Positions 33,633-46,085 of a DNA stretch of 64,000 nt are shown piece after piece (within the stretch, counting starts at the first letter, position 1; each line of letters opens with the position of its first letter). The notes under the pieces were generated by a model, which was not told where the DNA came from, searched no databases, and was given only the letters and a program-made list of their open reading frames with translations. Both the position numbers and the translations under genes were made by a program. Source of the stretch: Benincasa hispida (taxonomy: Eukaryota; Streptophyta; Magnoliopsida; Cucurbitales; Cucurbitaceae); contig NC_052349.1 of NCBI RefSeq assembly GCF_009727055.1, forward strand, positions 30,855,285 to 30,919,284, written 5' to 3'.

Positions 33633-34934
33633 TGATGCGTTGATTTATCATGTGATGAAAGGATGTGTGGATGCGATGATCATGCAAGTTTTCTTAATAA
33701 AGCCCAAGTATAAGCCTTCTTAGGGTCCTGGTTAGTCCAGGGTCGTACGCAAGGATTACTAATAGATATGCGACAGACTCTCTGATCCTATTGTGATGGT
33801 GATTAAGAAGTAGATGGTTATTTAATTTAGATTTTCTAATGCGATGGAATTAAAAGCGTATCGATGAAAGGGTGGTGTTGTAACAAGTATGCGATGAAGG
33901 GGTTGAGAAGAGGTTTTGCTAGCATTTCTTAAGATATTGTACAAGTCATGCGATCATGCTATACACAAATATTAAGCACTACATTTCTCAATGCATGAGG
34001 CTACATTTCCTATTTTTAGGATGCATGCAATGTGTATGGAATGTAGCATATAGAACTTATTTCTAAGTCTCTACTCTTGCTTATGCGATCTAATCTGACT
34101 CTCTCAAGCTTAGATTCTATCTTTAGACTACTCTCCCAAGTACTCTAAATGATGAATGAAGCATACATAAGACAAGATGATCGCATAAAGTGCATAGCTT
34201 AAGTCATGCAAGCTAAGTACTTCTCAACCCATTCACAAATTTAGTTACTCATGCATGGTGTGGAGAGACTGATCATAAATTGAAATGAAGTTTCCATTTT
34301 TTTTTTTTACAAATAAAGTGTTTGAGTACAAAACAATAAATGGTGTAAGGAGTATCAAGCCAGGTAAACAATGTCTTGCTTCCTCTGGCTTTTTACACTG
34401 CTCTTATCACTTTAACTCTTTCCTGAATTGTAGAATCTTGCTCTCGCAAGGGTTGAGTATCTCACTTTAACTTTTCTCATTAATGATTGTGTGGATGGGC
34501 AACATTAATTTTCATACCTTGTTGCGTTGTCTGATGGTCACTGGAAGTTTAATGTATTTGCAATGGTATGGTCTTCAACAGCCGTCAACTAAATTTCTGA
34601 TTTGACCGTAATCAGCTTTACGTCCCATCATGTTTCATTATATTAGGCTACCGCCTTTATGTAAAGTCATCATACGATCATCTTTGAGGTACCCTTGGAT
34701 CGCAAACTTAAACGCGCCATCGCATTGTGCCTTTGGATCGAAAACTTAAGCACGCAATCGCATTGTACCTACACAGAATAACTCAATTTAACTACTTTTA
34801 TGCGATGAGCATTAGCGATCACAATTTTCTTTTAGTTTGGCGCATCCAATCATAATATTTCCTATTTCAACATCGCTTTCTCCCATTTTTTTAATAATTT
34901 GAGCTTTAATAACTTGTATTTCTACTAGTTATCA
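33633..34934 (-). repeat. gypsy-1 3' LTR
   Basis: 1,302 bp. Relative to the 5' LTR it lacks about 140 bp after CTCTCGCAAGGGTTG (34441-34455), including the TATATA-like TCTATAAATACCC box of the other copy. It keeps segments deleted from the 5' LTR near 34160-34190 and 34580-34625. Confidence 0.9.
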
Positions 34935-36260
34935 TACCCCCAAATTTAAAATAATGCTTGCCCTCAATCATAAAACTAAAGATTTCTCAAAATTTCAATC
35001 GTCTTCACCCTGTCTAGGCTTCTCATGATGTCTTATTCAAATCGCTGAACCAATGACTTATTAATTTCTATCCTAATCTCTTCCTAAAATATTTCTAACC
35101 TCTAGGGACCGCGAGCTTAATCTTCAAAAAAATCTTTACTCATTTCCCAGGACATCGCATGATTTATTTCAAATTTTATCAAACCGGGATGTTCAAGCGG
35201 TTTCGGCCTTTGCATGATTCAAATATTCATTTTGTGATCTTGCATTGATCCGAGTGCTCAGCCTTCATTTTGGCTTGCCCCTACGGGTGTCATGCGGACA
35301 TCCAACTACAAGCGAGCCGCTCTTTTCAGTCAAAACTCATGCCCATCATTTTACTGGGCAGCGGAGTTGTGATCACTTAACTTCTGCGTTGATCACGATT
35401 CCCACCTTCGTTTTGGCTTGCCCCCATGGGTGTCATGCGGACATTCAACTACGAGCAAGATCCGATCACAACATTATATAATATATTTTTTTAATTGAAA
35501 TGAAGATTTGAAAATAACGAGGCTGAAAATAACACCCCCCAAATTTAAAACACAGCAATGTCCTCATTACTGAAGACGAAATAATTCATGCAATGGACTC
35601 AAAAAAATTTGTAAAAATAGTTTTGAAGTAAAACTGGTAGACCACTATATTTTAGAAATTTTTTGTGAATCGATTGTTCTGAAATTAATCTGACGCTAGT
35701 TCATGTGATAAGAAAAGAAGCATATATTTCATCATTGAAGTCATAATGGGCAAATGATGAATGCGACGATCAAATCAAGTAATCAGAAATTCAAAATTTA
35801 GCCAAACAAGAGAGAATGCGATAGTAAAATTCAGCAATATTAAATTGAAAATGAAAAGTACAAAAATTAAAATAAGATGAGGTAAGGAAGGATACAACCC
35901 CCAAATTTAATTTTTCGTCCACATCATTGTGATCGCATCCTTTCCTGTGATGCGCTGATATTGTAATTGCGATGGGATGATTTTTTCTAAGCTTAACCGG
36001 TCGCGTGTTGTAAGCCCATCGCATTACTCCATTGCATTCGTCTATTACGATCAAAATGATGAAATAAAAAAGATAGAAAGATAGAAAGAAAAGGGTTGAC
36101 AATCATAAAGAATAATAAATATGCAGAAAGTAAAATAGATTTCGAAAGAAAAACAAAAAGGATACTCAAAAGGATATACTTCATCCCTAATGAATGTATG
36201 CCGCTTATCATCGCAGGGACTGAGTGTTTCTTCTTTATTATGGCTTACTCAAGTCAATGG
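34935..36260 (-). other. gypsy-1 polypurine tract and 3' non-coding region
   Basis: The - strand reads TTAAATTTGGGGGTA next to the LTR. The following 1.3 kb matches the equivalent regions of gypsy-0 and gypsy-2 and carries two TTTTGGCTTGCCCC blocks (about 35270 and 35412). Short open frames here are not conserved, so no gene is called. Confidence 0.7.
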
Positions 36261-37491
36261 AGGTTTTCTCGTGTTAGAAATCTCCTCCATGATACATCTT
36301 TACTCTTTGTCCATCACTTTAAATGCGTTGGTCCCATCTTTGTTGGTCAATTCTACTACTCCATGCGGGTATACTTCTTTGATTATGAAAGGCCCAGACC
36401 AACGTGACTTCAATTTTCCAGGAAAGAGATGCAGCCTAGAGTTGAACAGTAATACCCTTTGACCTATCTTGAGGTTTTTCTCACAAAGACGCTTATAATC
36501 TCCACTCGTCCAGCTCTAGTAGTTGAAGTTTTCTCTCTTCTCCTGCAACCTTAGAATCAAAGTTAAGTTTCTTAACTGCCCACATCGCCTTATATTCTAG
36601 TTCCAACGGTAGATGACAGGCCTTTCCAAACACCAATACATATGGTGACATGCCTATGGGTGTCTTATAATCAGTTTGATATGCCCACAAGGCATCATCC
36701 AGTTTCATGGACCAAACCTTCCGCGATGGGTTTACCACCTTCTCTAAGATTGACTTGATTTCTCTGTTAGAAATCTCTGCTTGTCCGTTTGTTTGAAGGT
36801 GATATGCGGTGGTGATCTTATGGTGGAAATTATATTTCATCAACAGTTTACTAACAATGCGATTCACAAAGTGGGTCCCTTCGTCACTTATTATGGCACA
36901 TGGGGTGCCAAAACAAGTGAAGATGTTTCTTTGCAAGAACTTAGAGATTGTTGCCGTATCGTTTGCAACACATGAAACAACTTCAATCCATTTGGAAACA
37001 TAGTCGACAGCCAATAGAATGTATTTATGACCATTTGACGATGGAAATGGTCCCATGAAATCTATTCCCCAGATGTCGAATAGTTCCACCTCTAAAATGA
37101 TGTTCATTAGCATCGCATTTTTTTTTGAAATGCTTTCAGTGCATTGGCACTTATCGCATTTCATGTAGTATTCTCGTGTGTCCTTAAATAGAGTGGACCA
37201 ATAATACTCACATTGCAAAACTTTTGCTGTTGTGCGCTGTCCACCAAAATGCCCACCATAGGGTGATTCATGACATTGAAACAATATGCGATGGAAAGCA
37301 GTTTCTAGAACACATAGTCTTAATATCTGGTATGGTTCCCTTTTGTAGAGATTCAGATCGTCCCAGTAGTAAAATTTGCATTCATGAATGAGCCTTTTCT
37401 TTTGATGGGATGTGTAGTTTTCGAGGAATTGCTTGCAAACCAAGAAGTTGACAATATCCACATACCAGGGTAGTTCTTCAATCTTAAGCAA
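36261..37491 (-). pseudogene. gypsy-1 integrase (nearly intact core)
   Basis: A 332-codon open frame (36493-37491) covers the zinc-binding part ([24 protein letters not shown]), the core with first Asp ([14 protein letters not shown]), second Asp ([12 protein letters not shown]) and Glu ([14 protein letters not shown]), and [19 protein letters not shown]. The reading starts at an internal Met. The C-terminal domain (VLLFNSRLHLFPGKLKSRWSGPF, about 36370-36470) follows after a short frame break near 36490, and the tail ends near 36270. All three acidic residues of the DDE set are present. There is no chromodomain. Confidence 0.9.
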
Positions 37492-37990
37492 CTACTCATC
37501 AGGAAATGAGGTGTTCACCTTCAACTAGAAGCGATCCACTTTTGGATTCTTTAATCGTGATAAATGGTCAGTGACCTGATTTTATGTTCCCTTTCGGTCG
37601 ATTATTTCCATATTAAATTCTTGGAGTAAGAGAACCCATCAGATTAGTCTAGGCTTCGCATCTTTTTTGGTCATAAAATATCTTATCGCATAGTGGTTTG
37701 TGTGGACTATCACTTTCGACCCCAACAAGTACGATATAAATTTTTCAATTGTAAAAATCACCGCTAAAAGTTGCTTCTCGGTGGTGGTATACTTCGTCTG
37801 CGTAGAGTTTAATGTTCTGCTAGCATTTGCAATAGGGTGTAACATTGTCTTTACTTTTTTGTGCCAAAACTGCCCCCATCGCATATATGCTGGCATCGCA
37901 CATCAATTCGAATGGCTTTGCCCAATCAGGTACGATCAGAATTGGCGCTGTAGTTAATGCATCCTTTAGTGTTTTGAATGTTATGAGGTA
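37492..37990 (-). pseudogene. gypsy-1 RNase H
   Basis: [20 protein letters not shown] (about 37850-37920) has the first catalytic Asp. The open piece 37639-37896 continues with [26 protein letters not shown], where the catalytic Glu is in TEKQLL, and [11 protein letters not shown] with Asn at the third acidic position, as in gypsy-2. A frame change separates the two pieces near 37870. Confidence 0.85.
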
Positions 37991-38960
37991 GTGTGAATCA
38001 AAATCAAAGGGTCTATTAGCTTCCAACAATGCATTCAAAGGTCGAGCGATTTTGGAAAAGTCCCTCACAAATCTTCTGTAAAACCCCGCATGTCCTTGGA
38101 AACTCCTTAAAGCTTTCAATTTGCTAGAGGTGGAAGTTTTTCTATAGCTTCAATTTTTCCATTGTCCATCTATAACCCATTCCTTGAAACCTTGTGCCCG
38201 AGCACAATTCCTTCTTTGACCATAAAATGACACTTTTTCCAGTTCAACACTTGATTAGTTTCTTCACATCTTTTCAGTATTCTCTCTAGGTTTTGTAGAC
38301 ATATTTCATATGTTTGCCCATAGACTGAGAAATCATCCATAAATATTTTAACCGAGTCTTCAAGGTACTCGAAGAAGATCACCATCATAAACCTTTGAAA
38401 CGTACTGGAAGCATTGCATAATCCAAAAGGCATGCGACGAAAGGCGAACGTTCCATATGGACATGTCAACGTGGTCTTTTCTTGATCCTTTAGTGCGATC
38501 ATAATTTAGTTATAGCCTGCGTACCCATCAAGGAAGCAGAAATAATCATTCTCTACTAATCGATCGAGCATTTGATCAATGAAAGGCAAGGGAAAATGAT
38601 CTTTCTTTGTCGCCGTGTTGAGTTTCCTGTAGTCCATACAAATCCGCTAACTCGTGATGATCCTCATAGGATCAATTCATTGTTTGCGTTAGGAACCACT
38701 GTCATCCCACATTTTTTAGGAACACATTGCACGGGGCTGATCCACGTGCTATCTGCGATAGGATAGATAATGTCGGCATCTAACCATTTGATGATTTCTT
38801 TTTTGACAGCCTCTTTCATTGCAAGGTTCATTCTACATTGAGGTTCTATTGAGCCCTTTTCATTTTCTTCAAGCTGAATTCGATGCATACAATACATTGG
38901 GCTAATACCTTTGATGTCTGCGAGCGTCCATATGATTGCTCTAATATATTTCCTTAGAAC
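37991..38960 (-). pseudogene. gypsy-1 reverse transcriptase
   Basis: ADIKGISPMYCMHRIQLEE near 38880-38935 marks the start, followed by KEAVKKEIIKWLDADIIYP, SPVQCVPKK and DYRKLNTATKKDHFPLPFID-like sequence near 38600. The open piece 38170-38502 has FAFRRMPFGLCNASSTFQRFM and KIFMDDFSVYG with the catalytic F-M-D-D, then LNWKKCHFMVKEGIVLGHKVS. The thumb and connection (RSFQGHAGFYRRFVRDFS) are in 37820-38119. Breaks near 38140, 38510 and 38660. Confidence 0.88.
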
Positions 38961-39290
38961 ACTGAGCGGCGCAGTTTCTTTTTCTTCACGTAACGCAGAG
39001 GATATGATGACTAGTAAGGTTTCATTCTGGCTGAGAAATACGTACTTCAAGTAGGTTAGTAAAGTTTTGAGTTCTAGTGTAGGTGGTTGCTCTAAAGAGG
39101 GCTTATGTGTTTTTCTTTCTTCATCCAAATTCAGCATTTTCTCATTCTTCAATATCTCTGTTATCGCATGGCAAGTCTCTATGGATGTTGTCACATCCCC
39201 TCTTTCTTCATTTTCTTCTTCGGACTCTCAATTTTCAATGCAAGTGTGTTCATCATCGGAATCGGATAAGCCTCCCTCATCTGGGAACTT
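38961..39290 (-). pseudogene. gypsy-1 protease-to-RT linker
   Basis: Part of the open piece 38664-39194: ERKTHKPSLEQPPTLELKTL and YLKYVFLSQNETLLVIIS, the conserved lead-in to RT in these elements. It is otherwise acidic and low in conservation. Confidence 0.65.
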
Positions 39291-39710
39291 CATTGCTTGA
39301 TAATATTGAACTTGAGCTTCTTTCCGTTAATGCTCATTATGATTTCGCCCTTGTGCACATCTATTTAAGCACGACCTGTAGACAATAATGGTCATCCCAA
39401 TATGATTGGAACATCTTTATCTGCCTCATAATCTAAGATAATGAAGTCTGCAGGAATGAATATGTCTATTGTTACTAAGACATCCTTTAATTTTCCTTTA
39501 GGGTGCACCAAGGATCTATCGGCGAGTTGAAGAGTCACCGTTGTGGTGTTAGCTATCCCACATTCAATCTTTTGAAAATTTAAAGGGGCATTAAGTTTAT
39601 GCTAGCCTCAAGATCGCATAATGCTTGACCAATATAAATTCTTCCTATTGAACAGGGTATTGTGAAACTGCCTGGGTCACACATCTTTGGTGGGATTATA
39701 GTTGGATTCT
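39291..39710 (-). pseudogene. gypsy-1 retropepsin-like protease
   Basis: The reading is spread over frames. [31 protein letters not shown] sequence near 39620-39690 has the catalytic Asp with Glu where Gly is usual, then LADRSLVHPKGKLKDVLVTID near 39470-39530 and DFIILDYEADKDVPIILG near 39400-39460. No single long frame survives. Confidence 0.75.
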
Positions 39711-41412
39711 TGTGTCAATGCCACCATGGTGAATCTTCCCGTGCATCTTCTCTTTGAGACAATGTCGTTAAAAAATTTTGCATATACCGGCATCTGCTCT
39801 GTTGCTTCTGAATGGAATATTGATGTGCAATTGTTTCAATATTTCCAAGAAACGCTGATATTGGTTTTCATTGTTATGTTTCTTTTTCAGTCTTTGAGGA
39901 AATTGAGGTAGCTGTACTTTAATGTTTCATGGTTTGGAGGCTTAAAGGTGATCAAATCTTCTAGTTCCCTAGTTTCGGACTCCTTTGATTCAGTCTTCGA
40001 TAGATGCTTTTCTGATTCAATCGGAGGTTGCTCCTTTGACTCGATCTTATAAGGCTTCTTTCTGACTTCTATCGTTGCCTTTCTACTCCTTAGGGTGACT
40101 GCTTGGCAGTGTTCTTTCCCTGCATCCCCTGGATTGCGTGGAAGCTCGGTTGAGCTAGGCAATGTCCCTTGGGGTCTATTCTTTAGCTCTCCTTTAATTT
40201 GTCCCATTTGAATTTCCAAATTGCGGAGGTTTTGAAGGACTATTTCATTCTTTTCGATGTATTGCTTCAACAAGTTTTCCAGGGATGATGAGGATGGTGT
40301 TTGAGAGCTGTTAGCTTGCTGTTGTCCATTAATTCTATGGAAAAACCCTGGTGGTCCCTCTCTTTGAGCCATAGGCTGACTGCCTTGCTGTTGGTTGTTC
40401 TTCCAAGAAAAATTAGGGTGATTTCGCCACCCTGGGTTGTAACTGTTTAAAAATGATTGTTTTTGACAAAGTAATCGGATTGAGGATTTCGTAGGCATTC
40501 TTCAAAAGAATGAGATTCTTCACATACGACACAACTGGTGTTTGTTTGCTCTAACGCATTGACTTGCCCATTTAGAGTTCCTGAATTGTTTATTGTGATG
40601 CCTTGCAACAAGTTTATCATCACATTCATCTCATTTTGTAATGATGTGATGGCACCATTACTCGTATTACCTTCAGTGGGCTTTGTTCTTTGATCGCTTT
40701 CTTGCCAATCTTCGTGGTTTTTTTAGATGTAATCAACAATATTCTTTGCTTCATCATATGTTTTGTCTAGGAGACCTCCTGCTGCTGCCGCATTGGTAGC
40801 TGTCTGTGATGCAGAGTTGAGTTCATGATAGAAAATCTCCATTTGGAGACAATATGGTAATCCATTGTGTGGGCAGTCACGTACCAGTCTCTTGAATCTC
40901 GCCCATGCGTCACTGAGTGATTCATATTCTTCTTGTTCAAAATTGGTGATCAATTTCCTTCTTCTGGCATTTTCTGTAGGAGGGAAATACTTCTTCATAA
41001 ACTTCTCCACAACTTGCTCCCATGATGTTATCTCTCCTGGTTCGAGAGAGTATGCCCATTTTCTTGCTTTATCGTATGGTGAAAATGGAAATAACGTGAG
41101 TCGAACCTCTTTTGGGGAAATATTAGGGAACACAAAAGTGTTGCAAATTTCAATGAAGCTTCGTAGATGGGCATGCGGATCTTCACCATGCCGTCCTCTG
41201 TACTGTCCTGCTATTTGTATCATTTGTAACATTACTGGCTTCATTTCGAACCTCGATCCATCCAATGCTGGTATGATGATTCCTGGGGAGAAATCATACA
41301 AGTTTGGTGACGTATAGTCCCAGATGGGTCTATTACGATCATTTTCCAGTAGGATGGGATTTTCCATCATGTTGTTTTCATTCGCTACTCGTTCTTCAGA
41401 TTGTTCAGCCAT
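39711..41412 (-). pseudogene. gypsy-1 gag
   Basis: The N-terminal piece 40723-41412 (229 codons) starts MAEQSEERVANENN and contains the Retrotrans_gag domain: HLRSFIEICNTFVFPNIS, YSLEPGEITSWEQVVEKFM, KYFPPTENARRRKLI and GGLLDKTYDEAKNIV. After a stop near 40720 the next pieces (40447-40629 and 39887-40498) carry MINLLQGITI, a C-X2-C...H...C zinc knuckle (CVVCEESHSFEECL) and Gln/Ser-rich sequence with SSSLENLLKQYIEKNEIVLQ. The start ATG is at 41410-41412, about 200 nt from the primer site. Only one or two lesions separate it from an open frame. Confidence 0.9.
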
Positions 41413-41618
41413 TCTATGAACTCTTCCTTGTCGTTTACGTCTGTTTCTCTACTTTTTGTGAACATTTCTTTTGATCTCTGGATTGTACTTGAGCTCAGGA
41501 GTATGTCCTTCACTCATATGATGCTTGCTTCTTCCTTCACTGGTGGAATGGTAATACTCCAAAGGTCGAAAGCTGCAAAGATCAAAGAGGTTTGATGTTA
41601 GCGCAAGCAATACCGTAA

Positions 41619-41636
41619 TCCTTGGCAACGACGCCA
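41619..41636 (-). promoter_or_regulatory. gypsy-1 primer binding site (tRNA-Asp)
   Basis: The - strand reads TGGCGTCGTTGCCAAGGA, 15 of 18 matches to the tRNA-Asp complement; all three differences are transitions. It is 6 nt from the 5' LTR. Confidence 0.85.
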
Positions 41637-41642
41637 AAAAAT

Positions 41643-43009
41643 TGATGCATTGATTTATCATGTGATGAAAGGATGTGTGGATGCAATGATCATGCAAGTT
41701 TTTCTAACAAAGCCCAAGTATAAGGCTTCTTAGGGTCTTGATAAGTCCAGGGTCGAACGCAGGGATTACTAAATAGATATGCAACAGACTCTTTGATCCT
41801 ATTGCGATGGTGATTAAGAAGTAGATGGTGATTTAACTTAGATTTTCTAATGCGATGGAATTAAACGTGCAACTATGAAAGGGTGGTGTTATAACAAGTA
41901 TGCTATGAAGGGGTTGAGAAAAGGTTTTGCTAACATTTCTTAAGATATTGTATAAGTCATGGGATCATGTTGTACACAAATATTAAGCACTACATTTCTC
42001 AATGCATAAGGCCACATTTCCTATTTCTAGGATGCATGCGAGTATGGAATGTAGCAGATAGAACTTATTTCTAGTATCTACTCTTGCTTATGCGATGTAA
42101 TCTGACTATCTCAAGCCTAGATTCTGTCTTTAGACTACTCTCCCAAGTACTCCAAATGATGAATGAAGCGCATAGCTTAAGTCATTCCAGCTAAGTACTT
42201 CTCTACCCATTCACAAATTTAGTTACTCATGCACAGTGTGGAGGCTCTGATCATAAATTGAAATGAACTTTCCATTTTTTTTTTTTTGAATAAAGTGTTT
42301 GAATACAAAACAATAAATGGTGTAAGGAGTATCAAGCCAGGTAAACAATATCTTGCTTCCTCTGGCCTTTTACACTGCTCTTATCACTTCAACTCTTTCC
42401 CAAATTGTAGAATCTTGCTCTCGCAAGGGTTGGGTGTCTCTCCTCTGTGCTGCCTTTGGCAGTCACTCGACCTCACTAAAAAGTAATTTCTTCTCAAGAA
42501 CTCCCTTCCCTCGGCTTCGCCTCGCTTCCTCGCACACTCTTTCTAGTTTGGTAACATTGGGTATTTATAGATTTCTAGACAAAGTAGTTCTTCTCACTAA
42601 TGATTGCGTGGATAGGCAACATTAATTTCCATACCCTTTTGCGTCGTCTGATAGTCACTGGAAGTTAAATGTATTTGCAACGGTATGGTCTTCAACGACC
42701 GTCCCATCATGTTTCATTACATTAGGCTACCGCCTTTATGTAAAGTCATCATGTGATCATCTTGGAGATATCCTTGGATCGCAAACTCAAATGCGCCATT
42801 AAATTGTGCCCTTTGATCGCAAATTCAAGCTCGCCATCTCATTGTACCTGCACAGAATAATGAAATTTCACTGCTTTTATGTAATGAGCATTAGCGAGCA
42901 CAATTTTCTTTTAGTTTGCCGCATCCAATCATAATATTGCCTATTTCAACATCACTTTCTCCTTTTTAATAATTTGAGCTTTAACAACTTGTATTTCTAT
43001 CAATTATCA
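41643..43009 (-). repeat. gypsy-1 5' LTR
   Basis: 1,367 bp, TGATGCATTG...TTATCA. On the - strand a TATA box (CTATAAATACCC) lies at about 42560-42571 with no counterpart in the 3' LTR. Confidence 0.9.
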
Positions 43010-43092
43010 TATATAATCAAATTACCTCTTGTCAATTTGAACATTTCTAATCAACACCAAAAACTGATCCTTAACTAAATCCATTGAGCTAT
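43010..43092 (-). repeat. Shared middle LTR, second part
   Basis: It begins with the second TATAT and continues AATCAAATTACCTC to CCATTGAGCTA. About 110 bp of LTR that should follow (compare 27669-27760) are missing at the next insertion. Confidence 0.85.
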
Positions 43093-45121
43093 TGATGACA
43101 TGTAGAAATGCATGTCATCTTAGTCCTTTTACTTAGAATTATGAAGTTTGTTAGGCAGAAATTGTGTCGATCGTGCTAGGAATTCATGAGAAAAAGAGTT
43201 TGCATCGATCAGCATGTCGAATCTCAGCTAACTCATTATTTTGTGTTAATTATGCGTTCAATGTTCTATTTTTGTAGTCAATGCAGGAAATGAACGCAAA
43301 AGCAGAAACCGGACCATCGCATAGATGACCGCATGAGGAGAAAAACTCCATCGCAAGGCAAATGCATTGATCAACGCATGGATGTTACGGTAATCAGTCG
43401 TATGCATCCATCGCATGAGAGTTGCGCTCGTCAAGCAATTGCAGTCATCATGTAGAGTTGCAGTGTTAAGCGAATGTGACCATTGAATGATTATGGCTAT
43501 GCGACAACGCATTCTATTGGGATCAATGCAAGGTAGTTGAAATGAACACATCAATGCATCTACCTCGAGAAAATCCAAAGCTAATGTTGACATTTCACCT
43601 ACCAAACCGTTGGTGGCAGAGGTTCAAAAAGGACGAACGCATCGAACATCAGACTCAAAGTAGTCCAATTAATGCTGCCGGTGGCCAAGCTTTATAAATA
43701 GAAGCCGATGAGCTCAAATTCATTTTATCCAAGGTTTTCGCCTGAGGTTCGCTTGGGTCAGATCCTTTGATCCAGACAAACTGTGTGAAAAGACGCTGAG
43801 AGTTCTTCACCTCCTTCATCCATTCTGAGTGACAACCGGAGCCTTTAATAGAGCCAGATCTCGAGAGAGCCAGCACCTCTGCCCATCCATGGCACCACCG
43901 GCAGCCTTGACGTTCATCCGCTGGAAGCAAAGTTTTGCTTCCAGCTAGTCATTTCTTTTTCCTTTCTTTTCCTTTATTGTATTGTATGACATTTTGATTT
44001 AAGAAATTAATACAATGTGTTTTTAATGGATTTCTCTATTCCTTCAACTCCATCTCCATCTTCTTGCTTAGCATCTTTACTTTCATTGCAACACTTAGTG
44101 AGATTACTTAGGTATTGCATACTTAGTCATGTGGATTAAGGATATGAAGCATGTAGCAACCTACCGAGAGGTATGCGTTGCGTGATTGTGTGAGTAACCT
44201 TATTTGCTTAGTGTGAAGCTGTAGAAATGTCAGTCTATAGGCTAATGCAATGCTTGTCTATGAGTAGAGTCAGCAACCAACTGCCCGGGAGGATAAGTGG
44301 TTGGTTGCATTAAGCAATGTATGCATTGTTCACTAGGGATAGTAACAACCTTGCATCAATCAAGTTCATGTGGTTACCTTGTTCTATGAGCGCATCATTC
44401 ATCATTTAGGCATACTTGAGAGAGTAGTCTAAAACCCAAATCTAAGACTCGAGAGAGCGGATTGGAACGCATAGGTAAGAACGGGAAACTTAGAGATAAG
44501 CTCTGTTTGTTAACACTGCATTGCATGCACCCTAGGAATAGGAATGATATTATATGGTCACATATTTGTGTGGATGTCATTTTGTCATCGCATAAATAGG
44601 AGTAGAGGCTTATGTGTAGGCCCTGTAGACTTAGTGCATAAATCGCATGCGTTTTAGTAATAGAAGTCGTATCATTCGCAATGAGAGGTGGTTTACTATT
44701 GTATATGGGTTACATGATCGCATGGGTTACGTTGACTAGGGTTGCCCTTGCGATCACTCTTAAGTTTTGCAATGAAAACATCTATGCATTTTTTCTACTT
44801 TCCCATACATTTATTTCATGTCAAAGTTTGTTGCATCTCTATCTTTCATGCATATTCTCATTGCGTTGTCTGATAGATAGGAGTAGGAGTAGGATTAACT
44901 TAGTTACATCCCCTTTATTCTTTTATTCAATCGCCGCATGCACAATCACTGCAAACATATAGTTACAAGTCCCTATGTTCGACCTCGGATTACCCGAGAA
45001 ACTTGCGTTCATGTTATACTTGGCGTGAATGCAAGAAAACTTGTCACAAGAGCATGGTCATCGCATACATTCATTAACGCAATTTTCGTTCCAACACATG
45101 ACCATCGACGCATGACTATCA
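43093..45121 (+). repeat. Solo LTR of a gypsy-type element in opposite orientation
   Basis: It starts TGATGACATGTAG and plausibly ends GACTATCA, the TGAT...ATCA ends of the other gypsy LTRs. A + strand TATA box (TTTATAAATAG) is at about 43691. Near 44970-45010 the wording CCCTATGTTCGACCTCGGATTACCCGAGAAACTTG is the mirror of the CAGGGTCGAACRCAGGGA block of the - strand gypsy LTRs and lies at the same distance from the LTR edge. No coding interior, primer site or target duplication is visible. The 25 bp up to 45146 are unexplained. Confidence 0.6.
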
Positions 45122-45146
45122 ACGCATATCTTAGGAACATGCATAA

Positions 45147-46070
45147 GGTCCACCATCCAGTAACTGTCAGGCACTCCACTAAAGACCGACATCTGAACTC
45201 TTCTTACCACAGATATATTATGTGTCCATCTTAACCAATCAACAGTACGACAATCCTTCACAGATCGCTCGTAAGTACAGCTTGGCCAATAACCGTTATG
45301 CCTTTGTAGTTACATCTATCTCCTTAAGTACTACTGATCCCTCTAATGAACATAAGTCATAGTCCTACTTTGACTAAATCCTCTCTTCCAAAGAGAAGTT
45401 GTGCCCACTATGTTTAAGCCCTTAAGGGAGCAATTTATCTACTTACCCTTGCTTTAGAGAAGAAGTAAATTCCATCTTGTATAACTGAGTTCCCAGCTCC
45501 CAAATCAGACAAGTCCCCAAAAAGGTAGGCATGTTGAGTTGGCAATCTGGCCATTCTCACCCATACTAATCAAAGAACCGCATTCAAAGGCAAGAGTTCC
45601 CAAAACACTCAAGATTGAGGTCGTGTCACCTATGGTCGTTTAGGTGAGATGTAAGTCTCCAGTATCAACGACCTTATATACAGAGTCTAGTCATCTCGTG
45701 GTTCGGTCTTATACAAACTCTTTCTATAGGACACCCTCGCTCGCATGTCTCCTTATGAATGATCAGGATCTACCATCTGTAGTAGTTTACAACACTTGCA
45801 AACCTCTACAAGGTGGGTCGTATTCGTATTGTACTAGGATCAGGTATCCCACCTTAATCCTTATACTACATACTTATTTAGGTTATCACTTAAGGCATAA
45901 TCCACACGTATATCACATATACATGCTTAAGTTCACATAAGATAACTAAGGAGCTTTGTTATTGGATATGAGTAAATACCAGAATGAAATAATAATTATT
46001 TTATTCATCAAACAATGTGTAGCATTACAAACAACGAGACTGTAGGAGAATTAGGACACTAATCCAAAAA
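45147..46070 (-). repeat. Shared middle LTR, third part
   Basis: The sequence resumes at GTCCACCATCCAGTAACTGTCAG (compare CTACCATCTGTTAACTGTCAG near 27752) and ends CTAATCCAAAAA, the degraded counterpart of CCAATCCCAACA. Confidence 0.85.
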
Positions 46071-46085
46071 ATTTCCTACTTGTCC
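46071..46085 (-). promoter_or_regulatory. C2 polypurine tract
   Basis: The - strand reads AAGTAGGAAAT, a degraded AAGTGGGAGAT, directly before the 3' LTR. Confidence 0.65.

Larger units (their letters stand above)
33633..43009 (-). mobile_element. Ty3/gypsy Athila-like retrotransposon (gypsy-1)
   Basis: It has two LTRs (33633-34934 and 41643-43009), TGAT...ATCA ends, and a perfect TATAT duplication (33628-33632 and 43010-43014); removing the element restores the LTR sequence ATATCATATATAATCAAATT seen near 27583. Internal order on the - strand: tRNA-Asp primer site, gag, protease, RT, RNase H, integrase, 3' non-coding region and polypurine tract. It is the best preserved element of the window, with gag and integrase pieces of 229 and 332 codons. 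Confidence 0.93.
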
